From NCBI GenBank assembly GCA_000697335.1, contig JNEM01016825.1, forward strand, positions 1 to 16,723: 16,723 bases of DNA, given 5' to 3'. The notes under the pieces were generated by a model. It worked only from the letters and a program-made list of their open reading frames with translations. It had not been told where the DNA came from and made no database searches. This DNA comes from Conidiobolus incongruus B7586 (Eukaryota > Entomophthoromycota > Entomophthoromycetes > Entomophthorales > Conidiobolaceae). Below are positions 10,844-16,723 of this stretch, in pieces (within the stretch, counting starts at the first letter, position 1; each line of letters opens with the position of its first letter). The translations under genes and the position numbers were made by a program.

Positions 10844-10905
10844 CCCATGATTGACAACAGCAATAACTATATCACAATAACATTGATTATTATTAAGAAT
10901 TAAAA

Positions 10906-11649
10906 ATGGCTTTTGGAGTAAGAATAATATGATTTTATACCTTAATATACGTAATTAATAAATTGCTTAGAAATTATACGGTCCTACTCAACACAACGCT
11001 CGCCCTGTCAAAGCTTTGATCGCTGCTGAATTCAATGGAATTGAACTTGAAACCACCCCTGGATTCCAAGTTGGTGTCGATACTCGTACTCCTGAATACA
11101 TTCAGAAGTTCCCTTTAGGCCAATCTCCTGGCCTTGAGACTTCTGATGGTCTTCTCCTCAGTGAAAGTGCTGCTATTCTCTTCCATGGTAAGGTTAATCA
11201 TAACTATTGAGATTTCATAATACTAATATTGAATAGTTGCCAATGCCAAATCTGATACTACCTTACTTGGAACTAACAAAAATGAAATGTCACAAATTAT
11301 GCAATACATCCTATTTGGAGAATCTAGTTTAATTGGACCTATTCTTGGTGTCTTCCTTCCCCAATATTTCAATCCCAATAACGATCAAGCTATTGCTGCT
11401 GGATTCGAAGGTCAAATCAACAGAAATTTAGAATATTTGAACAAGGTTTTAGATGGAAAAAAGTACTTGGTTGGTAATACAGTGACTATTGCGGATATCA
11501 ACACCTTTTGCAACCTTGTTCTTGGCTTGACTCAAGTTATCAGTCCCGAAACTAGACAAAAGTACCCCAATGTGATTTCATACTTTGAAGGATTGGCCAA
11601 ATTACCTCAATTCGAGAAATTTTTTGGCCAAATTACATTTCGTCAGTAA
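10906..11649 (+). CDS. eEF1Bgamma-like stand-alone GST-domain protein, copy 2
   Basis: Exons 10906-10917, 10971-11187 and 11237-11649, 213 residues, identical to the protein of the minus-strand copy, TAA stop. Residues 2-79 form the thioredoxin-like half with P-L-G-Q-S-P-G-L-E (52-60) and E69-S70. Residues 93-213 form the helical half with T-I-A-D (160-163) and the P-Q-F close of the eEF1Bgamma domain. By family knowledge this domain anchors eEF1Balpha and helps assemble the eEF1B exchange complex in the cytosol. Without the EF1G domain, this version might act as a partial competitor, a free subunit or a GST-like enzyme; the sequence does not decide. The first exon codes for only MAFG. Exons favour C-ending codons (GTC, ATC, TTC, AAC) against the flanking bias. 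The 3' flank and everything beyond the TATA box differ from the other copy, so regulation and mRNA ends may differ although the product is the same. Confidence 0.9.
10918..10970 (+). other. Intron 1 of copy 2 (53 bp)
   Basis: GTAAGA to GCTTAG, phase 0, after a 12-nt first exon. TAATTAAT near the 3' end could serve as branch site. Identical to its counterpart in copy 1. Confidence 0.88.
11188..11236 (+). other. Intron 2 of copy 2 (49 bp)
   Basis: GTAAGG to GAATAG with TACTAAT branch site at 11221-11227, only 9 bases before the acceptor AG ends. Phase 1, within the Val-77 codon. Short introns with a near-consensus yeast-type branch site favour a fungal host. Confidence 0.92.
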
Positions 11650-11675
11650 TCAATAATTTTAAATATTCAAAATCT

Positions 11676-11681
11676 AATAAA
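11676..11681 (+). terminator. AATAAA polyadenylation signal, candidate
   Basis: First AATAAA after the copy 2 stop, 27 nt downstream, in sequence not shared with copy 1. The position is plausible for a cleavage signal; the motif is common in such DNA. Confidence 0.4.
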
Positions 11682-13246
11682 TATTATATTTTTATCTCAA
11701 TAGTTACTTTTAAGCATTTTTTGATTAATATTATTTTTCTTTAACTACCTTTAACTCTTCAATCATTTGTATACATTTTCGAAATATAAATAAAAACAAA
11801 TTATTTAATTAAAGCATGAGTTTGTATTTTTGATATTGAGTTTCTTTCCTATAATAAATTATTTACTCAATACAAATTTATTTTGAAATTCTTATTCAAC
11901 TTGTAGAAAGGAAATGTATTCTATGATAATAATATTAGGATTTCTAAACTATGTAGGTATTTATAAACAAACTTTAAAATCCTATTTGATTAATTTTAAT
12001 AACAATAAAATTGTTTCTATATTATTTCTATAATGACCACCTAGTTAAATAGAAAAACTATTAGATATATTTTAAAAATAATGAAAAATAATATATTAAT
12101 AATAATTTTATATTTTTGTGAATATAACCATTTTGATTTGATTTTGTATGTATAAATTATAAATTTAAAATTTTTAATTTGGATTAAAATATTTATGTCA
12201 AATATTGACAAAAGTATATCCAATTTCATAATAGTACATTGATTATTATTCCAGAAATTTAGTTTAATTAGTAGTCAAGGAAATTTATATTCTGAATAAT
12301 ATTATATGAAAATATCAGGGATTTTGATAAACCAGAAAATAATTTGACAAGTTAATTGAATAGGGTTATAATTACACAAATCAACATATTAGGTTTGAAT
12401 CAATAATTGAAATTGTTGGAAATTAAATTATATTTATTATTATATGACTATATATGTACTATATTGTTATATCATTATATTATTTTTTAATATTATTATA
12501 TCTTGTTAGAATATAAATGGAAATATTAAGGAAACCCTTAAGGCGCTCAAATTTGTATAAAAAAAATTAGATTTGTTTTTTAATAAATATTGTGATTGAG
12601 TGTTGAATTTATTTTAAATTTTATAACAAACAGATGTATATATATTGACTTTATATTCGATTGAATCTTAAATATATATCTTTCAGTTTATTAATATTTA
12701 AATATTCATTTAATTATACGTTTTTCAATCGAAATTGTTTAAAGATGAAATATACAATGCCAAAATATTTATCCTATATTGGAATAATTCTTGCAATTAG
12801 CAACTAATTAATTTCTATATATTGTTAACATAAACCTCAATAAATTTCAATGCCTTTCATAATTTAATTGACTATTCAATTTATTACCAAATGTATATTA
12901 CCTAATTATATATATTTAATATTATATATTCATTGAATCTAATTTAAAAATGGATGCAAACCATCCAATATTAAATTTAAATTTTATTTCATTCAATAAA
13001 ATATATTGTGTATTATATTAGATTATTTACCATTCATTTCCAATCAAAGTCAAAATAAAATTTTGACAATCAAACTCAATTAACTTGTAATAGAATTGTG
13101 ACATTTAGGTTGGGAATAAAAATATTAAATGTGATATATAGGTAGCTTATCTGAATATCATTAACTTTATAATAATATTCTTCTATATAGCCAATTTAAA
13201 TATCACTTTTGAAGCATATGATATGAATTAATTATTTGTGTTTTGG
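11682..13246. other. Intergenic spacer between copy 2 and the second pseudogene
   Basis: No supported gene. A 62-codon minus-strand frame at 12041-12229 is only Ile/Lys/Leu/Phe-rich low complexity. A possible remnant of exon 1 of the next pseudogene lies near 13204-13213 (ACTTTTGAAG against GGCTTTTGGAG of the intact genes), too short to assert. Confidence 0.6.
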
Positions 13247-13710
13247 AAATCATAAGGTCCTACTAAACTCGACTTTCGCCTATTTAAAGTTTTAATTGCT
13301 ACCCAATTCAACGATTTGGAAATTGACATTACTCCAGTATTCCAAGTTGGTGTTGATAACTTTTTCTCCTCAGTAGAGAAAAAGTTTCCTTTGGGTCAAA
13401 CTCCTGGACTTGAGGCGGCAGATGCATTATGTCTGAGTGCAAGTGACGCTATACTTCTTCATGGTGAATATTAATAGGTTTTTTAATAAGTATTAATATG
13501 ACATAGTTGCAAATGCAAACTCTGTTATAACCTTATTCAGATCGAATAAAATCAAAATATTTCAACTTAAATATTTTCTTTTGTTTGGAAAATTTAATTT
13601 AATTTTTTCAGTTCTTTGTATTTATCAACCTCAATTTTACAATTGTTTAATTTCCAAAATACCTGTCTGCCTTGGTTTGATAGCCAAGTCAATCTTATTC
13701 CTAATGCAGA
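13247..13710 (+). pseudogene. Younger eEF1Bgamma-like GST pseudogene (B)
   Basis: Exon 2 (13247-13463) aligns without a gap to the intact exon 2: from GPT, 38 of 69 residues match, including FQVGVD and KFPLGQTPGLE. A GT-AG intron (13464-13506, 43 bp) sits at the conserved site and exon 3 continues with VANA, LFG and QPQFYN. Damage is limited: the intact Tyr-7 codon is a TAA at 13253, the acceptor AG before exon 2 reads GG, and a two-base shift occurs before 13675, after which WFDSQVN matches GFEGQIN. Homology then fades near 13710, so about the last 80 residues, including the T-I-A-D region, are gone. Glu-69 of the E-S pair is Ala (L-S-A-S-D-A-I). No secure exon 1. It cannot encode the whole fold, yet more than 110 codons beyond the early stop are free of stops, so decay is more recent than in pseudogene A. 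Confidence 0.88.
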
Positions 13711-14048
13711 GTAACCATATTATTTTATAAATAATAATTTTTATTCCCTTTATTAGAATTTATCCAAAATTTATGATATTTAATGGGTTAACTATTAAAA
13801 CCCAGGAGTGAAAAACAGAGAAGAGGAGAAAATTTGATATATTGTATTAATATTCCAATAATAAGTCAATTAAAGACATATAGTATTAAAATATTAAAGA
13901 GAAAGATTATTAAGTTAATTGAAATAAATTTATTATCAGGATTTCTTTTAATAAACCTTTATTTAAAAATATTATTGAAAATTTTAATTTTATATATATT
14001 TATTTAATTCAGTCTTATAGTTATTATAATAATATATAATATTAAAAA

Positions 14049-14055
14049 CCCCCCC
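14049..14055. repeat. C7 homopolymer inside A runs
   Basis: Seven C between A5 and A7, the longest C run in the window and out of character with its surroundings. Possibly an indel-prone or misassembled spot rather than a functional site. Confidence 0.6.
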
Positions 14056-15445
14056 AAAAAAATTGATTATGTTGATAAATTAAAATAAATTTTTAAATAT
14101 CACTTTGATTATGTTTCAAATTAAGAGTTGATTTATATTTAAATAAATAATAAATATATTATCTATTATATTACTAATTAAAATCAAAATTTTCTTATTA
14201 TCTTATTTATTATATATATAATACTAAATTATTAGAAATATATTCTTATTTATTACTTACTAAGATTTGAATTTTTTTTTAATATAATCCATTATTTATA
14301 TAGTAAATACTAATAAAATAACTTACTATAATAAAAAAACCCATAGCTAATATTTTTTTAATTTTTAATTTTAAATATTAATTCTTAAAAAATAATATTA
14401 ATTTTAAAAAACCATTAATTAAGAAATATATAAAAGAAAAATTTAATTCAAATATTTAATAAATATTTTAAAATAATGAATATTTTTGAAAATTAATATA
14501 TAGATAAAAAGTACTTAATATTTGAAGATATTTATTTTATTATCATTATAGCTTAATTATATTCCACTTAAAATTAATTTAAAATCAAAAATATTATTTT
14601 ATTCATAATTATCTGATAAGATTTTTAATTTATAAAAAAATTATATAAAATATGATTAAATTTAAAAAGATCTATAATTTTATTTTATTTGTAATAACTA
14701 ATGAAATATATTATATATTATTATAAAAACTTTTTTAACGAAATAATTATCAAAATAATTTAATATTAGCTTTGTAAATATAGTTTATATATCAAAATAT
14801 AAATTTTGTTTATTATGTAAAGATATCAAATAATTATATTATAATTAAATTTATATTTATAAATTTAAAATAGCCATAGTTAAATAATATTCCCCATTTT
14901 ATAATTTGAAAATAAAATTTTAAAATAAAATCATGAAAATAAATAAAATAATAATTTATTATATACCCAATGGTTCCAGAATAAGTTTATTAATTTTTAA
15001 CTTATTTTTAAATAAAATCAATAAAACTAAAGCAAAATTCATATGATTAAAATATTCAATCATTTCCTTGTTTTTTGAAAAAAATATTTAACATTAATTC
15101 TTTAATTATCATTTTCGAGTTTTTATAATATTTTTTAAAATATATTTTTAATTTTAAAAATAAAATTAAAATATTAAATAATTTTTTTCCTTAAATTAGA
15201 TTTTTCAACTTAAAATTACATCTATAGTCAAAAGAATATATATTTATTGAATTTATTGAAGATTATATTAAAGAATAATTTTCTTTAATAAATAAGTATT
15301 TAATTATTTTAAATTTATATTAATATTTTATATTAAATTAAATATATTTTTTTAAATTAATTTTTACTTATATTAACTTGAAATATTAGCTTTCAATATA
15401 TAAAGTATATTTAATTATTAAAACATATATTTATTCATATTAATT

Positions 15446-15488
15446 GGTTAAAAATATTATATTATTAATATTAATAATATTATTAACC
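15446..15488. repeat. 43-bp near-perfect palindrome
   Basis: Ends GGTTA and TAACC. Fourteen of the outer fifteen position pairs are complementary around an A/T-only centre. It could form a cruciform or hairpin; such palindromes arise easily in A+T-rich DNA. Confidence 0.6.
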
Positions 15489-15568
15489 ATTCAAAATATT
15501 ATTATTTTATCTAATAATATCAGTTTTATCCTATAATCATCAATTTATTTATTTTTTATTTATTTTAC

Positions 15569-15654
15569 TTTAATTTAGAAAATCTAATAAAAAAATAATA
15601 GCTGGTTTTAAAAAATAAAAATTATTATTATTAAATTAGATTTTCTAAATTAAA
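15569..15654. repeat. Foldback with 20-bp perfect arms
   Basis: Arms 15569-15588 and 15635-15654 are exact reverse complements and include TAGAAAATCTA, with a 46-nt loop whose ends can pair further. The size resembles a tiny MITE-like foldback, but I see no convincing target-site duplication and no second copy in the window. Confidence 0.55.
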
Positions 15655-16723
15655 AATAAATATAAAATTTATCTTAATATATCTTTATAAATTATAACCT
15701 TAATATAACCAAATAATTAATATTAATCTTTATTAATAATTTTTCTTATTATATCAATAATTCTTGTTTTGGAATTTATAATAATAGTTTTAATTTTTTA
15801 TCCCAAGTATTTCTTTTATTTTTGGTTAATATATAATTTATCAATACCTATAATTTATTAAATATAATAATTTATCAATATTTCAATATAAGTAATATAT
15901 TAATATAAAATTTAATTAGTTATTTTTGCTATTATTTATATAAATTTTAATAAAAATATAATATTAGCAATAATTTCAGGTAGCAAGGTGTTATTATGAA
16001 TAAACAAAAAAATAGATAAATAACAAAATAATCTTTTTTAATAATGATTTTCTAACTTAACATTATCATTCTTATTTGCTTTAAAAACAAAGTAAATTTT
16101 ATTTTGTCATTAATTTTGATTAACAGATAAAATTAATATTAGTTAAAATTTGTGAGTCTAGGAAATTAAAGTTTTTAATAATAATAAGTCTTTGCTGGTA
16201 ATATTATCAATATATAAGATAATATAATCTTTAACTTTCAAAAATACTTTAATAAACTAATAATAAGGTTAGTAATAAAATATAAAATTTCTATTAATAT
16301 TTTACTAAATTATATAATTGATATTTAAAATATATTTGGATTATATTTGTATCTTTTTAACTATTTATTAATTTAAAATAGCTAAAAAATATAAATATAT
16401 TATATCAAATTCTTTATTTTTGAATTAATTAAACTAGTTTGAAATTTTATATTTTGAATATCTTTTGCTATTAATTATCATTTAAAAACCCTTGTGAATA
16501 ATAAAGATAGAATATTTTATAAAACATAATATTTTAATTAATATTCTTTGTTTATCTAAGGTAAAATTTAAGTTTTTATGACTTTTAATATTTAATTATA
16601 TTGAAATTATCTTAAAAACAATATTATATATATATATTAACCTATAAAAATAAATTATAAAATTCAAAATATATATTTATTTTTATTAATAATTAAAATA
16701 ATTATATATATTAAATTATCTAA

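Larger units (their letters stand above)
10856..11656 (+). repeat. 801-bp inverted repeat, right arm (whole gene)
   Basis: Reverse complement of 5620-6420, identical in my comparison. The arms are separated by 4435 bp that contain an unrelated spacer and pseudogene A, so this is not a simple foldback. Identity covers introns and leader as well as exons, so it is not explained by selection on the protein. Confidence 0.93.
13711..16723. other. Extreme A+T spacer, no gene
   Basis: After a transitional stretch to about 13980 with a purine-rich run (13803-13833), composition becomes almost pure A/T up to the window end. All frames are short. It contains a C7 homopolymer, two clear foldbacks (15446-15488 and 15569-15654), a weaker inverted repeat near 15925-15975 built on TTGCTATTA and TATTAGCAA, and a repeated TAATTTATCAATA near 15835 and 15869. 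No coding sequence, RNA gene or recognisable transposon is seen. Confidence 0.7.

Noticed and set aside
5620-11656. Foldback chimera from whole-genome amplification as the cause of the inverted repeat
   Set aside because: Such chimeras make arms that meet at a short spacer. Here a 4.4-kb unrelated spacer with a pseudogene separates the arms and all outer and inner flanks differ.
12041-12229. 62-codon minus-strand frame
   Set aside because: Almost only Ile, Lys, Leu, Phe and Tyr; expected by chance in DNA of this composition.
1-16723. tRNA, rRNA or CRISPR
   Set aside because: No GGTTCGAATCC-type B box with a matching A box and acceptor stem was found, no rRNA core motifs, and no regularly spaced repeats with unique spacers.

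Overview
The window is very A+T-rich eukaryotic DNA with one recognisable gene family. Genes have short GT-AG spliceosomal introns (49 and 53 bp), one with a fungal-type branch site (TACTAAT), TATAAATA boxes about 70 bp before the start codon, AATAAA-type 3' signals and TAA stops with Gln read from CAA/CAG (standard code). Together with the start of the protein (M-A-F-G-K-L-Y-G) this suggests an early-diverging, A+T-rich fungus or a similar unicellular eukaryote. The exact group is my inference and is not secure.

Layout. 1-2560 is moderately A+T-rich DNA without an intact gene; at 2259-2549 it holds a possible decayed cysteine-bearing reading frame. 2600-5590 is extreme A+T spacer and contains at 3222-3240 an exact 19-bp Tn5 mosaic end, almost certainly a library-preparation remnant that may mark a false join. 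5590-13710 is the gene cluster: an intact gene on the minus strand (5627-6370), an old pseudogene on the plus strand (8785-9391), a second intact gene on the plus strand (10906-11649), and a younger pseudogene on the plus strand (13247-13710). 13711-16723 is extreme A+T spacer with foldbacks and no gene.

The two intact genes each encode the same 213-residue protein in three exons (12, 217 and 413 nt). The protein matches the N-terminal GST-like domain of translation elongation factor 1B gamma (eEF1Bgamma) over its whole length and stops where that domain ends, so the usual C-terminal EF1G domain is absent. The two genes lie in an 801-bp inverted repeat that I find identical base for base, introns included, while the DNA outside it diverges at once. 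That pattern fits recent gene conversion between older duplicates, or an assembler copying one sequence into two places. The four family members at different stages of decay look like birth-and-death evolution of a local tandem and inverted cluster. I see no viral element, transposase, CRISPR array, rRNA or tRNA.
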